NCBI RefSeq assembly: GCF_003096555.1
Contig: NZ_QEKM01000001.1
Coordinates: 2,666,001 to 2,730,000, forward strand
Direction of reading: 5' to 3'
Source: Simplicispira sp. 125
GTDB taxonomy: Bacteria; Pseudomonadota; Gammaproteobacteria; Burkholderiales; Burkholderiaceae_C
Length of the DNA: 64,000 nucleotides
This document shows positions 8,217 through 16,751 of this stretch, in pieces. The translations under genes and the position numbers were made by a program. Positions within the stretch are counted from its first letter, which is position 1, and each line of letters opens with the position of its first letter. The notes below the pieces were generated by a model. The model did not search any database. It saw only the letters and a program-made list of their open reading frames with translations, and had not been told where the DNA came from.

Positions 8217-9002
8217 ATGACCCAGAAAAAGATTGGCGACGTCATCCTGGACGTCAAGAACATCAGCCTGCGCTTTGGCGGCGTGAAGGCCCTGACGGAC
8301 ATTTCCTTCAACGTGAAGGAGCACGAAATCCGCTCCATCATCGGACCCAACGGCGCCGGCAAGAGCTCCATGCTCAACTGCATCAACGGTGTCTACACGC
8401 CCTCGGAGGGTTCGATCACCTTCCGTGGTAAGACCTTCGGCCACATGAACAGCCGCCAGGTGGCCGAGATGGGCGTGGCACGCACGTTTCAGAACCTGGC
8501 GCTTTTCAAAGGCATGAGCGTGATCGACAACATCATGACCGGCCGCAACCTCAAGATCAAAAGCAACCTCCTGCTGCAGGCGCTGCGCATCGGCCCGGCC
8601 GAACGTGAGGAAATCGCGCACCGCGAGAAGGTCGAGCACATCATCGACTTCCTCGAAATCCAGGCCTTCCGCAAGACCCCCGTGGGTCAATTGCCCTACG
8701 GCCTGCAAAAGCGCGTCGACCTGGGCCGTGCACTGGCCATGGAGCCGCAGGTACTGCTGCTCGATGAGCCCATGGCCGGCATGAACGTGGAAGAGAAGCA
8801 GGACATGTGCCGCTTCATCCTCGATGTGAACGACGAGTTCGGCACCACCATCGTGCTGATCGAGCATGACATGGGCGTAGTGATGGACATCTCCGACCGT
8901 GTCGTGGTGCTGGACTACGGCAAAAAGATCGGCGATGGCGAGCCCGAAGAGGTGCGCAACAACGAAGACGTGATTCGCGCCTATCTGGGCACCAGCCACT
9001 AA
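8217..9002 (+). CDS. livG: Branched-chain-type ABC transporter ATP-binding protein LivG
   Basis: 261 residues of ABC ATPase: Walker A GPNGAGKSS (residues 43-51), Q-loop in TFQNLALF, signature LPYGLQKRVDLGRAL, Walker B LLLDEP, and switch His in IEHDMG. The signature has LPYG where most ABC proteins have LSGG, which I recall as common in LivG-like proteins next to acyl-CoA ligases. It should energise the LivH/LivM membrane pair together with LivF (12822). It is co-transcribed with the ligase (18-base gap) and followed by a 107-base spacer containing a dispersed repeat before livH. Confidence 0.9.
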   Translation: MTQKKIGDVILDVKNISLRFGGVKALTDISFNVKEHEIRSIIGPNGAGKSSMLNCINGVYTPSEGSITFRGKTFGHMNSRQVAEMGVARTFQNLALFKGMSVIDNIMTGRNLKIKSNLLLQALRIGPAEREEIAHREKVEHIIDFLEIQAFRKTPVGQLPYGLQKRVDLGRALAMEPQVLLLDEPMAGMNVEEKQDMCRFILDVNDEFGTTIVLIEHDMGVVMDISDRVVVLDYGKKIGDGEPEEVRNNEDVIRAYLGTSH

Positions 9003-9008
9003 AAACAT

Positions 9009-9078
9009 GACCCCCACGCTTGTCACTTCGTGTACTGCGCTGCCCCCCAAGGGGGCCTCGGTCGCCTTGGGGCGGCCC
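9009..9078 (+). repeat. Dispersed GC-rich intergenic repeat, family A (single copy)
   Basis: The stretch beginning CCCCCACGCTTGTCACTTCG and ending CCTTGGGGCGGCCC matches, in reverse orientation, the 85-bp unit present three times in tandem at 27836-28089. It contains the inverted repeat CCCCCCAAGGGGG. It separates livG from livH; the open frame of livH runs back through it but has no plausible start there. Confidence 0.7.
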
Positions 9079-9109
9079 AGCGCCGACCGACTCTGAACGG
9101 AAAAAGCAA

Positions 9110-10039
9110 ATGGCATTCTTTCTTGAAACACTGATTGGCGGCCTGATGGCCGGCATGCTCTATTCGCTGGTGGCTCTCGGCTTCGTGCTGATCTACAAGG
9201 CCTCGGGCGTCTTTAACTTCGCCCAAGGCGCCATGGTGCTGTTCGCAGCGCTGGCCATGGCCCGTTTTGCCGAGTGGATTCCAAAATGGACTGGCATCGA
9301 CAACCTGATCGTGGCCAATCTTCTGGCCTTCGTGATCGCGGGCGTCTTCATGTTCGCGGTGGCCTGGCTCATCGAGCGCCTGGTGCTGCGCCACCTGGTC
9401 AACCAGGAAGGCGCCACCCTGCTGATGGCCACGTTGGGCATCACCTATTTTCTTGAAGGCCTGGGCCAGACGTTTTTTGGCAGCGACATCTACAAAATCG
9501 ACATTGGCATGCCCAAGGATCCGGTGTTCCTGTTCGAATCCATGTTCCCGGGCGGTGTACTGGTGAACAAGGAAGATGTGATAGCCGCCGCGATCGCCGC
9601 CGCGCTGGTGCTGCTGCTGAGCATCTTCTTCCAGAAGACGAAAACCGGCCGCGCCCTGCGCGCCGTGGCCGACGACCACCAGGCGGCCCAGTCCATCGGC
9701 ATCCCGCTCAACCACATCTGGGTCATCGTCTGGTGCGTGGCGGGCGTCGTGGCCCTGGTGGCCGGGATGATCTGGGGCTCCAAGCTGGGCGTGCAGTTCT
9801 CGCTCACCACCGTGGCGTTGCGCGCCCTGCCAGTGGTGATCCTGGGCGGCCTGACCTCGGTACCTGGCGCCATCATCGGTGGCCTGATCATCGGCGTGGG
9901 CGAAAAGCTCTCCGAGGTGTACCTGGGCCCCTTCGTGGGCGGCGGCATCGAAATCTGGTTTGCCTATGTGCTGGCACTCGTGTTCCTGCTGTTCCGTCCG
10001 CAAGGTCTGTTCGGCGAGAAGATCATCGACCGCGTCTGA
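9110..10039 (+). CDS. livH: Branched-chain-type ABC transporter permease LivH
   Basis: 309 residues, about eight hydrophobic helices, typical LivH length. The start MAFFLETLIGGLMAGMLYSL at 9110 matches the family N-terminus; the frame is open for 30 more codons upstream, but these come from the family A repeat and were excluded. The conserved loop RALRAVADDHQAAQSIGIPL, with the EAA-like coupling segment, is present. It forms the translocation path with LivM. SD-like sequence upstream is weak (GGAAAAAG). The gene is followed after 30 bases by livM. Confidence 0.9.
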   Translation: MAFFLETLIGGLMAGMLYSLVALGFVLIYKASGVFNFAQGAMVLFAALAMARFAEWIPKWTGIDNLIVANLLAFVIAGVFMFAVAWLIERLVLRHLVNQEGATLLMATLGITYFLEGLGQTFFGSDIYKIDIGMPKDPVFLFESMFPGGVLVNKEDVIAAAIAAALVLLLSIFFQKTKTGRALRAVADDHQAAQSIGIPLNHIWVIVWCVAGVVALVAGMIWGSKLGVQFSLTTVALRALPVVILGGLTSVPGAIIGGLIIGVGEKLSEVYLGPFVGGGIEIWFAYVLALVFLLFRPQGLFGEKIIDRV

Positions 10040-10069
10040 ACCACCCCAAGAACAACAAGGAGAGAACCC

Positions 10070-11146
10070 ATGTTCTACCGCGAAAACGGCCAGTTCAAGA
10101 CCAGCTACCGGGCCGACCAGCAGATTTTCCCGATCGCCCAGGACCGCATTGCCCTCGCCCTGCTGCTGGCCGTGGCCTTCCTGGTGGTGCCCATGCTGGC
10201 CAGCGATTATTTCTACCGCGCCATCCTGATTCCGCTGGTCATCATGTCGATGGCGGCGCTGGGCGTGAACATCCTTGTGGGCTACTGTGGCCAGATCTCG
10301 CTGGGTTCGGGCGCCTTCATGGCCGTGGGCGCTTACGGGGCCTTCAACTTCTTCGTGCGTTTCCCCGGCATGCCCTTGATTCCAGCGCTGATCCTGGGCG
10401 GCCTGTGCGCCACCTTCTTCGGCATTCTGTTCGGGCTGCCCAGCCTGCGCGTCAAAGGCCTGTACCTGGCCGTGGCCACGCTGGCCGCGCAGTTTTTCAG
10501 TGACTGGATGTTCCTGCGCATCAAGTGGTTCACCAACAACTCGGACTCGGGCTCGGTGTCAGTGAATAACCTGCAGGTTCTGGGCATGTCCATCGACAGC
10601 GCTGTGAGCAAGTACCTCTTCTGCCTGACACTGCTGGTCATCGTGGCCCTGCTGGCCAAGAACCTGGTGCGCGGCGCCATTGGCCGCGAGTGGATGGCTA
10701 TCCGCGACATGGACGTAGCCGCCGCCGTGATCGGCATCCGCCCGATGTACGCAAAGCTCAGCGCCTTCGCCGTCAGCTCCTTCATCATCGGCATGGCCGG
10801 CGCGCTGTGGGCCTTTGTGCACCTGAGCGCGTGGGAACCAGCAGCCTTCTCGGTGGAAATTTCGTTCCGCCTGCTGTTCATGGTGATCATCGGCGGCATG
10901 GGCTCCATCATGGGCGCATTCTTTGGCGCGACCTTCATCGTGGTGCTGCCCATCTTCCTCAACCAGTTTCTCCCGGCACTGGCTGGCCTGTTCGGGTTCG
11001 AGATTTCCACGGCGGCCGTTTCGCACGCCGAACTGATGATCTTTGGCGCCCTGATCGTCTGGTTCCTGATCGTCGAACCCCATGGCTTGGCCAAGCTGTG
11101 GTCCATCGGCAAGCAAAAACTCCGCCTCTGGCCGTTCCCGCATTGA
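10070..11146 (+). CDS. livM: Branched-chain-type ABC transporter permease LivM
   Basis: 358 residues, about nine to ten hydrophobic helices; the start at 10070 is supported by AAGGAGA about 6 bases upstream. Family motifs include GYCGQISLGSGAFMAVGAY near residues 70-90 and the cytoplasmic loop GREWMAIRDMDVAAAVIGI. The N-terminal 35 residues before the first helix are longer than in E. coli-like LivM and mostly polar. It pairs with LivH as the inner-membrane channel. Confidence 0.9.
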   Translation: MFYRENGQFKTSYRADQQIFPIAQDRIALALLLAVAFLVVPMLASDYFYRAILIPLVIMSMAALGVNILVGYCGQISLGSGAFMAVGAYGAFNFFVRFPGMPLIPALILGGLCATFFGILFGLPSLRVKGLYLAVATLAAQFFSDWMFLRIKWFTNNSDSGSVSVNNLQVLGMSIDSAVSKYLFCLTLLVIVALLAKNLVRGAIGREWMAIRDMDVAAAVIGIRPMYAKLSAFAVSSFIIGMAGALWAFVHLSAWEPAAFSVEISFRLLFMVIIGGMGSIMGAFFGATFIVVLPIFLNQFLPALAGLFGFEISTAAVSHAELMIFGALIVWFLIVEPHGLAKLWSIGKQKLRLWPFPH

Positions 11147-11265
11147 GGGCTGCTGCAGGAAACCACTTACACGCTATTCCTGATACCGACAGCCCTGATA
11201 GGGGCGTCCACTACGCAACTGGTATTTCCCCCGTGCTTCAACACTTTCATTCAAAGGAGACATCC

Positions 11266-12594
11266 ATGAAGCTTTCGAAAATCGTGATTGCCGCTACTGT
11301 CGTGGTCGCAGGTGCAGCGTCGCTGTCCACCAGCGCGCTGGCGCAGGCCAAGGAGCAGTTCTTCCCGCTGCTGTCTTACCGCACCGGCCCCTACGCACCC
11401 AACGGCACGCCCTGGGCCAACGGCAAGCAGGACTATCTCAAGATGATCAATGCCCGCGACGGCGGCATCAACGGTGTCAAGCTCACATTTGAAGAGTGCG
11501 AAACCGGCTATGCCACGGACCGCGGCGTGGAATGCTACGAACGCCTCAAGAGCAAGCCCGGCGTGGCCCTGTTCGACCCGCAAGCCACCGGTATCACCTT
11601 TGCACTGACCGAAAAGGCCCCTGTGGACAAGATCCCGCTGATGACGCTGGGATATGGCCTGTCGGTGGCGCAGGACGGTATGGCCTTCAAGTGGAACTTC
11701 CCGTTGATGGGCAGCTACTGGACCGGCGCCGACATTCTGATCCAGCACATCGGCAAGGGCCTGGGCGGCATGGACAAGCTCAAGGGCAAGAAGATTGCGC
11801 TGGTGTACCACGACAGCCCGTTCGGCAAGGAACCCATCCCGCTGCTGCAGGAGCGCTCCAAGATGCACGGTTTTGAGCTGCAGATGCTGCCCGTGACGGC
11901 CCCCGGTGTGGAGCAAAAGGCCACCTGGCTGCAGGTGCGCCAGAGCCGACCCGACTATGTGCTGCTCTGGGGCTGGGGGGTGATGAATTCGACCGCCCTG
12001 AAGGAAGCGCAAGCCACTGGTTTCCCGCGCGAAAAAATGTACGGCGTGTGGTGGGCCGGTGCCGAGCCTGACGTGCGCGACGTGGGCGAAGGCGCCAAGG
12101 GCTACCACGCTCTGGCGCTGAACGGTTCGGGCACGCAGCCCAAGGTGATCCAGGACATTCTCAAAAACGTGCACGACAAGGGACAGGGCACAGGGCCCAA
12201 GGATGAGGTGGGTTCGGTGCTGTACACCCGGGGCGTGATCATCCAGATGCTGGGTGTGGAAGGTGTGCGCCGTGCGCAGGAGCGCTTTGGCAAGGGCAAG
12301 GTCATGACCGGTGAGCAAGTGCGCTGGGGCCTGGAGAACCTGGCCCTCGACCAGAAAAAGCTCGATGCCATGGGCTTTAACGGTGTGATGCGCCCGCTGT
12401 CCACGAGCTGTGCCGACCACATGGGCTCGACCTGGGCCCGTGTGCAGACCTGGGACGGCAAGAAGTGGGACATCGGCGCCGACTGGTACCAGGCCGATGA
12501 GCAGATTCTCAAGCCCATGGTCAAGGCAGGTTCTGAAAAGTACATGTCCGACAAGAAGCTGACACGCCGCGATACGGCCGATTGCCAGTCTTGA
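11266..12594 (+). CDS. ABC transporter substrate-binding protein, HAAT/LivK type (second receptor)
   Basis: 442 residues. The ATG at 11266 follows AAAGGAGA with a 5-base gap; the frame is open far upstream, but that part overlaps livM. A Sec signal peptide ends near ALAQA (residue 28). The mature protein is a large type I periplasmic binding protein with LLSYRTGPYAPNG at the N-terminal ligand loop and a Cys pair (FEECETGYATDRGVECYE) that could form a disulfide. At 442 residues it is larger than classical LivK (about 370) and fits the group found with acyl-CoA ligases. It is within the operon, so it is probably the main receptor of this permease. Ligand unknown. Confidence 0.88.
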   Translation: MKLSKIVIAATVVVAGAASLSTSALAQAKEQFFPLLSYRTGPYAPNGTPWANGKQDYLKMINARDGGINGVKLTFEECETGYATDRGVECYERLKSKPGVALFDPQATGITFALTEKAPVDKIPLMTLGYGLSVAQDGMAFKWNFPLMGSYWTGADILIQHIGKGLGGMDKLKGKKIALVYHDSPFGKEPIPLLQERSKMHGFELQMLPVTAPGVEQKATWLQVRQSRPDYVLLWGWGVMNSTALKEAQATGFPREKMYGVWWAGAEPDVRDVGEGAKGYHALALNGSGTQPKVIQDILKNVHDKGQGTGPKDEVGSVLYTRGVIIQMLGVEGVRRAQERFGKGKVMTGEQVRWGLENLALDQKKLDAMGFNGVMRPLSTSCADHMGSTWARVQTWDGKKWDIGADWYQADEQILKPMVKAGSEKYMSDKKLTRRDTADCQS

Positions 12595-12603
12595 TTCGGT
12601 TCA

Positions 12604-12724
12604 TCCCCCTGAGGCGCTTTCGCGCCTTCCCCCTTCTCTCGAATCGCTGCGCGATTCGGGAAGGGGGACGCCACCGGCGCGGCGGGGCGGCCCTTGCGCG
12701 GTGGCCCTGGCCTGGGCCGTGTCC
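12604..12724 (+). repeat. Dispersed GC-rich intergenic repeat, family B, with hairpin
   Basis: This spacer before livF shares AGGGGGACGCC, GCGGCGGGGCGGCCCTTGC and GGCCTGGGCC with the inverse complement of 60758-60858. It contains an imperfect hairpin: CCCCCTTC (12629-12636) pairs with GAAGGGGG (12660-12667), and inside it GAATCGC pairs with GCGATTC. No T-run follows, so it is not a standard terminator. Confidence 0.6.
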
Positions 12725-12764
12725 GCTCAACGGCTGATTACGTAGCGGTTGCCCTCGGGCAGCC

Positions 12765-12804
12765 GCCAATCGAAAGGGTTGCCAACTCAACCCTTTCGAT
12801 TGGC
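12765..12804 (+). promoter_or_regulatory. 17-bp perfect hairpin directly upstream of livF
   Basis: GCCAATCGAAAGGGTTG (12765-12781) is followed by a 6-base loop and its exact complement (12788-12804). The stem ends six bases before the livF Shine-Dalgarno GAAGG (12810-12814). No U-tract follows, so intrinsic termination is unlikely; a 3' stability structure for the upstream message, an RNase barrier, or control of livF translation are candidates. Confidence 0.6.
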
Positions 12805-12821
12805 AAAGCGAAGGCAACACA

Positions 12822-13631
12822 ATGGACTCCAAAAACATCGTTCTGAACGTCAACGGCATCGAGGTCATCTACAACCACGTGATCCTTGTGCTCAAGGGTG
12901 TCTCGCTGCAGGTGCCCGAGGGCAGCATCGTGGCCATCCTGGGCGGCAATGGTGCCGGCAAGACCACCACGCTGCGCGCCATCTCGAACCTGCTCAAGGG
13001 TGAACGGGGAGAAGTCACCAAGGGCAACATCGATCTGCGCGGCGAACGCATCGAGAACCTCTCGCCGGCCGATCTGGTCAAGCGCGGCGTGGTGCAGGTG
13101 ATGGAAGGGCGCCACTGCTTTGCCCACCTCACCATCGAGGAAAACCTTCTGACCGGCTCCTACACGCGCTCGAGCAAGGCGGAGATCGCTGCCAACCTGG
13201 AGAAGGTCTACAACTACTTCCCGCGCCTCAAGACACGCCGCACCTCTCAGGCGGCCTACACCTCGGGGGGCGAGCAGCAGATGTGCGCCATTGGCCGCGC
13301 CCTGATGACCAACCCCAGCATGGTGCTGCTGGATGAGCCCTCCATGGGCCTTGCGCCGCAGATCGTCGAAGAGGTGTTCAACATCGTCAAGGATCTGAAC
13401 ACCAAGGAAAAGGTCACCTTCCTGCTGGCCGAGCAGAACACCAACATGGCCCTGAAGTATTCCGACTATGGATACATCATGGAATCGGGCCGCATCGTGA
13501 TGGACGGCGTCTCTTCCGACCTGGCCAACAACGAAGACGTCAAGGAGTTCTACCTGGGCGTCGGCGGCGGCGAGCGCAAGAGTTTCAAGGACGTCAAGAG
13601 CTACAAGCGCCGCAAGCGCTGGCTGGCCTAA
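12822..13631 (+). CDS. livF: Branched-chain-type ABC transporter ATP-binding protein LivF
   Basis: 269 residues: Walker A GGNGAGKTT (residues 41-49), signature TSGGEQQMCAIGRAL, Walker B MVLLDEPSMGLAP, and a Q in the LLAEQN switch region, normal for LivF. It starts at the ATG at 12822 with GAAGG seven bases upstream. The C-terminal extension after the ABC core (YLGVGGGERKSFKDVKSYKR) is lysine-rich and longer than in E. coli LivF, as seen in homologues that sit with acyl-CoA ligases. A 227-base spacer with a dispersed repeat and a strong hairpin separates it from the binding-protein gene, so its level may be set separately. Confidence 0.9.
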   Translation: MDSKNIVLNVNGIEVIYNHVILVLKGVSLQVPEGSIVAILGGNGAGKTTTLRAISNLLKGERGEVTKGNIDLRGERIENLSPADLVKRGVVQVMEGRHCFAHLTIEENLLTGSYTRSSKAEIAANLEKVYNYFPRLKTRRTSQAAYTSGGEQQMCAIGRALMTNPSMVLLDEPSMGLAPQIVEEVFNIVKDLNTKEKVTFLLAEQNTNMALKYSDYGYIMESGRIVMDGVSSDLANNEDVKEFYLGVGGGERKSFKDVKSYKRRKRWLA

Positions 13632-13737
13632 AGCCATAGGGGCCCATGGGCTCTTCAACCACCAAAGGGCGGCCCGGCATCGATCGGATCGCCGTGTCCG
13701 CAGCTCCCGCACGAATTTGCACCGCACTGGAACTTCC

Positions 13738-14985
13738 ATGACCTCTTTCTACGACGCGCTGGAAACGCGCACACCAGCCGAACGCGAAGCAGCCCACATG
13801 GCGGCGCTGCCTGTGCAGGTAGCCCATGCGCGCGCGCACTCGCCGGCCTTCGCCGCGATCCTGGCCGATGTGGATCCCACCTTGGTGACCAGCCGTGCCG
13901 CTCTGGCCCGCCTGCCGGTCACCCGCAAGCATGAGCTGCTCGAGCGCCAACAGGCAGAGCGCTCGCACAATGTGTTTGGGGGGTTTGCCACGGTCGGCTT
14001 TGGTGCTGCTATGCCGCGCGTCTTCGCGAGCCCCGGCCCCATTTATGAGCCCGAGGGAACCCGCCGCGATTACTGGCGCATGGCGCGGGCCTTGAATGCA
14101 GCCGGTTTTAAGGCGGGCGAACTCATCCACAACTGCTTTTCTTACCACTTCGTTCCCGCGGGTTCGATGATGGAAAGTGGCGCCCATGCCCTGGGCTGCA
14201 CCGTTTTCCCCGGCGGCACGGGCCAGACCGAGCAGCAGGTGCAAGCCATGGCCGATTTGCGTCCTGCCGGTTATATCGGCACGCCCAGCTTCCTCAAGCT
14301 CATTGTCGAGAAGGCACTGGACATGCAGGTGCCGCTGCCCAGCATCACCAAGGCATTGCTCTCGGCCGAGGCCTTCCCGCCGTCGCTGCGCGACTGGTTT
14401 GCCGAGCGCGGCATCACCGGCTACCAGTGCTACGGCACCGCAGACCTGGGTCTGATTGCCTACGAAACAGCCGCGCGTGAAGGCCTGGTAATGGACGAAA
14501 ACGTGATCGTTGAGATCGTACGACCCGGCACCGGCGACCCGGTGCCCGAGGGCGAGGTGGGCGAACTCGTCATCACCACACTGAACACCGACTACCCACT
14601 GATCCGCTTTGGCACGGGCGACCTCTCGGCCATCTTGCCCGGCACCTGCCCCACTGGTCGCACCAACACGCGCATCAAGGGCTGGATGGGCCGTGCCGAC
14701 CAGACCACCAAAGTACGCGGCCTGTTCGTGCATCCGGGCCAGGTCGCCCTGATCACCAGCCGCTTCCCGCAGGTGTTGCGTGCACGCCTGGTGGTGCGCG
14801 GCGAAATGGCGAACGACCAGATGGTGCTGCAAGTGGAAACCACCGAAACCACTGGGGGCCTCGCACCCCGGCTGCAGGATGCCATCCGAGAAGTGACCAA
14901 GCTGCGGGGCGAGGTGGAACTGGTCGCCCCGGGCACCCTGCCCAACGACGGCAAGGTGATCGAGGACGCGCGCAGCTACCGCTGA
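13738..14985 (+). CDS. PaaK-like AMP-dependent acyl-CoA ligase (phenylacetate-CoA ligase family)
   Basis: 415 residues of the PaaK-type adenylate-forming fold. The P-loop position reads VFASPGPIYEPEG instead of the usual SSGTTGKP, so either a divergent ligase or a protein with altered activity is possible. Other family features are kept: FSYHFVPAGSMMESGAHALG, QCYGTADLGLIAYE, RFGTGDLSA, and a C-terminal TRIKGWMGRADQTTKVRGLFV region. It closes the liv cluster, 106 bases after livF, giving the module two ligases of different subfamilies. The substrate is likely an aryl or related carboxylate (family inference). Confidence 0.8.
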   Translation: MTSFYDALETRTPAEREAAHMAALPVQVAHARAHSPAFAAILADVDPTLVTSRAALARLPVTRKHELLERQQAERSHNVFGGFATVGFGAAMPRVFASPGPIYEPEGTRRDYWRMARALNAAGFKAGELIHNCFSYHFVPAGSMMESGAHALGCTVFPGGTGQTEQQVQAMADLRPAGYIGTPSFLKLIVEKALDMQVPLPSITKALLSAEAFPPSLRDWFAERGITGYQCYGTADLGLIAYETAAREGLVMDENVIVEIVRPGTGDPVPEGEVGELVITTLNTDYPLIRFGTGDLSAILPGTCPTGRTNTRIKGWMGRADQTTKVRGLFVHPGQVALITSRFPQVLRARLVVRGEMANDQMVLQVETTETTGGLAPRLQDAIREVTKLRGEVELVAPGTLPNDGKVIEDARSYR

Positions 14986-15000
14986 TACGGATTTTCCGGG

Positions 15001-15330
15001 CTACGCTCCCCAAACCACGTCCTGCCCCTCGGCAGCGCTGCGGCGCAGCATGTCGATAAAGGGCGCGGCCCGCTGGCGCAGCGTGACCGTATCCTGCTCC
15101 GCGTCACCGGATTCTGTCTCCTTGGCCTCGTCGGCCTGGGCCGCTTCGGCCCTGCGGCGTTCATCGGCTGCCACGGCGGCCTCCAGCGCCGCTATAGCCG
15201 AAGGAATCTGCGCGGCCGTCACGATGCCCTGGCGTGCTGGCTCCCTGCCCATGGCCTGCAGCAGGCGCCGCCCGTGCGGCTCCAGCAGGATCAGATCGGC
15301 CGTGGCGCGGGATTTGAATTTGTAGAGCAT
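15001..15330 (-). CDS. DUF1840 family protein
   Basis: 109 residues, beginning MLYKFKSRATADLILLEPHG, the conserved opening of DUF1840, a small cytoplasmic family of beta-proteobacteria without known function. The middle (about 55-85) is an Ala/Glu-rich helix. The ATG at 15330 follows AAGGAAG at a 5-base gap. Its first 40 bases overlap the 3' end of the cyclopropane synthase gene in another frame, so the two are probably cotranscribed. It ends 15 bases past the convergent PaaK-like gene. Confidence 0.75.
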   Translation of the reverse strand: MLYKFKSRATADLILLEPHGRRLLQAMGREPARQGIVTAAQIPSAIAALEAAVAADERRRAEAAQADEAKETESGDAEQDTVTLRQRAAPFIDMLRRSAAEGQDVVWGA

Positions 15331-16601
15331 GGCACTTCCTTGGAATACATGTAGTCGCGGGTGAACGGGTACGCCGATTGTGCACCGGGCAAGGCGCCCG
15401 CCTGCGCTCCGCCGTCGGGCCGCGCCGCGAGGATCTGGTGCAGGGAGATCCAGCCGCGCTCGAAGCCCAGCGCACTGCCCGCCAGGTACAGGCGGTAGGC
15501 GCGCAGCGCCTGGGCGGCCTCCACGGGGCCGGCTTGCGCCTCCAGCACCTGCTGCGCTCGAGGCAGCACTGCCTCGAGCGCATCCGACCAGGCCCAGAGC
15601 GTGCGCGCGTAGTGGGGACGCAGGTTTTCAGTGTCCACCATCTCCAGGCCCGAGCGGGCCAGGTCGTGCAGCACCGTGCTCACGTGCAGCAACTCACCGC
15701 CCGGGAAGATGTACTCCTCGATGAAATCGCCCATGCCAGCGCCCAGCTCCGTGTTGTCCACTCCTGCGGCGGTGATGCCATGGTTCAGCAGCAGCCCGCC
15801 GGGCCGCAGCAGACCGTGCAGGGTACCGAAGTAGCGCGGCATCTGCGCCCGCCCGACATGCTCGAACATACCGACGGACGCAATCCGGTCGAACGGTTCG
15901 AGGTCCTCCATCTGGCGGAAGTCGCACAGCTGCATGCGCACACGCGATTGCAGGCCGCACTCGGCGATGCGGCGCTGCGCATGGGCGTGCTGATTGCGCG
16001 ACAGCGTGATGCCGGTGGCATCGGCACCGTAATGCTCGGCCGCCCACAGCAGCAGCCCGCCCCAGCCCGCACCCACGTCGAGCAGGCGGTCCCCGGGGCG
16101 CAGCCGCAGCTTGCGGCAGATGTGGTCGAGCTTGGCCTCCTGCGCCTGCGCGAGCGTGAGGTCCGGCGTGCGGTAGTAGGCGCACGAGTACACACGCAGC
16201 GGATCAAGCCAGAGCGCGAAGAAATCGTCCGACAGGTCGTAGTGGAACCGCACATAGCGCGTATCGCGCACGACCGTGTGCACCACCAGGGACCGGGCCC
16301 GGGCCATGGCGCGCGTCCACCAGCCGGTGTGGTCGTGTGCAGGGTCGTGCACCACCAGCCCGGCGGCTGCGGCCATCAGTGCGCGCATACTGCCCTCCAT
16401 CTCCACGCGGCCTTCCACGATGGCCGCGCCCACATCACCCACCTGCCCGCCCGCCAGGGCGGCGAGCGTCAGCCGGTCCGCGAAGCGCAGGCGGACATCG
16501 GCGTCCTGGCTGCCCAACCGCTGCCCGCCCGGCAGTTCGAGCGCCAGGCGGACTGGCAGACGGTGCAGCCGCTCTTCGAGGTTGTGCAGCAGATGTGGCA
16601 T
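15291..16601 (-). CDS. Cyclopropane-fatty-acyl-phospholipid synthase family methyltransferase
   Basis: 436 residues. The C-terminal two-thirds is a SAM-dependent class I methyltransferase: LLDVGAGWGGLLLWAAEHYG as motif I, then ITLSRNQ, and FDRIASVGMFEHVG. The preceding RYVRFHYDLSDDFFALWLDP is typical of the CFA synthase family. It should add methylene groups to unsaturated acyl chains of membrane phospholipids, although some family members make other lipid methylations. The N-terminal 100 residues are the less conserved lipid-binding part. There is no clear SD before the ATG at 16601; a later Met (MEGSMRAL) is less likely because it removes conserved sequence. Confidence 0.85.
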   Translation of the reverse strand: MPHLLHNLEERLHRLPVRLALELPGGQRLGSQDADVRLRFADRLTLAALAGGQVGDVGAAIVEGRVEMEGSMRALMAAAAGLVVHDPAHDHTGWWTRAMARARSLVVHTVVRDTRYVRFHYDLSDDFFALWLDPLRVYSCAYYRTPDLTLAQAQEAKLDHICRKLRLRPGDRLLDVGAGWGGLLLWAAEHYGADATGITLSRNQHAHAQRRIAECGLQSRVRMQLCDFRQMEDLEPFDRIASVGMFEHVGRAQMPRYFGTLHGLLRPGGLLLNHGITAAGVDNTELGAGMGDFIEEYIFPGGELLHVSTVLHDLARSGLEMVDTENLRPHYARTLWAWSDALEAVLPRAQQVLEAQAGPVEAAQALRAYRLYLAGSALGFERGWISLHQILAARPDGGAQAGALPGAQSAYPFTRDYMYSKEVPCSTNSNPAPRPI

Positions 16602-16751
16602 GGTCTGCCATTCTTGTCCCGCTGGCCGCCCACCGTCAACACGGCGGGCAGCCCTGGCACCGGGGCTACGCCCCCAGCGTGCCCGGACCCAGCCGCGCAG
16701 GTGGTGCCATGGGCCGGCCCCGCAACTCCGGCAAGGCGGGGACGAAAGTCC

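Noticed and set aside
9020..9109. 30-codon N-terminal extension of livH
   Set aside because: It translates a dispersed repeat and is not part of the LivH family.
6180..9131. 983-codon open frame on the minus strand opposite the ligase and livG
   Set aside because: It mirrors two well-supported genes; the translation is His/Ala/Val/Leu-rich with no domain. High-GC genes often leave the antisense frame open.
10690..11265. 192-codon upstream extension of the second binding-protein frame
   Set aside because: It overlaps livM in another frame; the real start has a strong SD and signal peptide.
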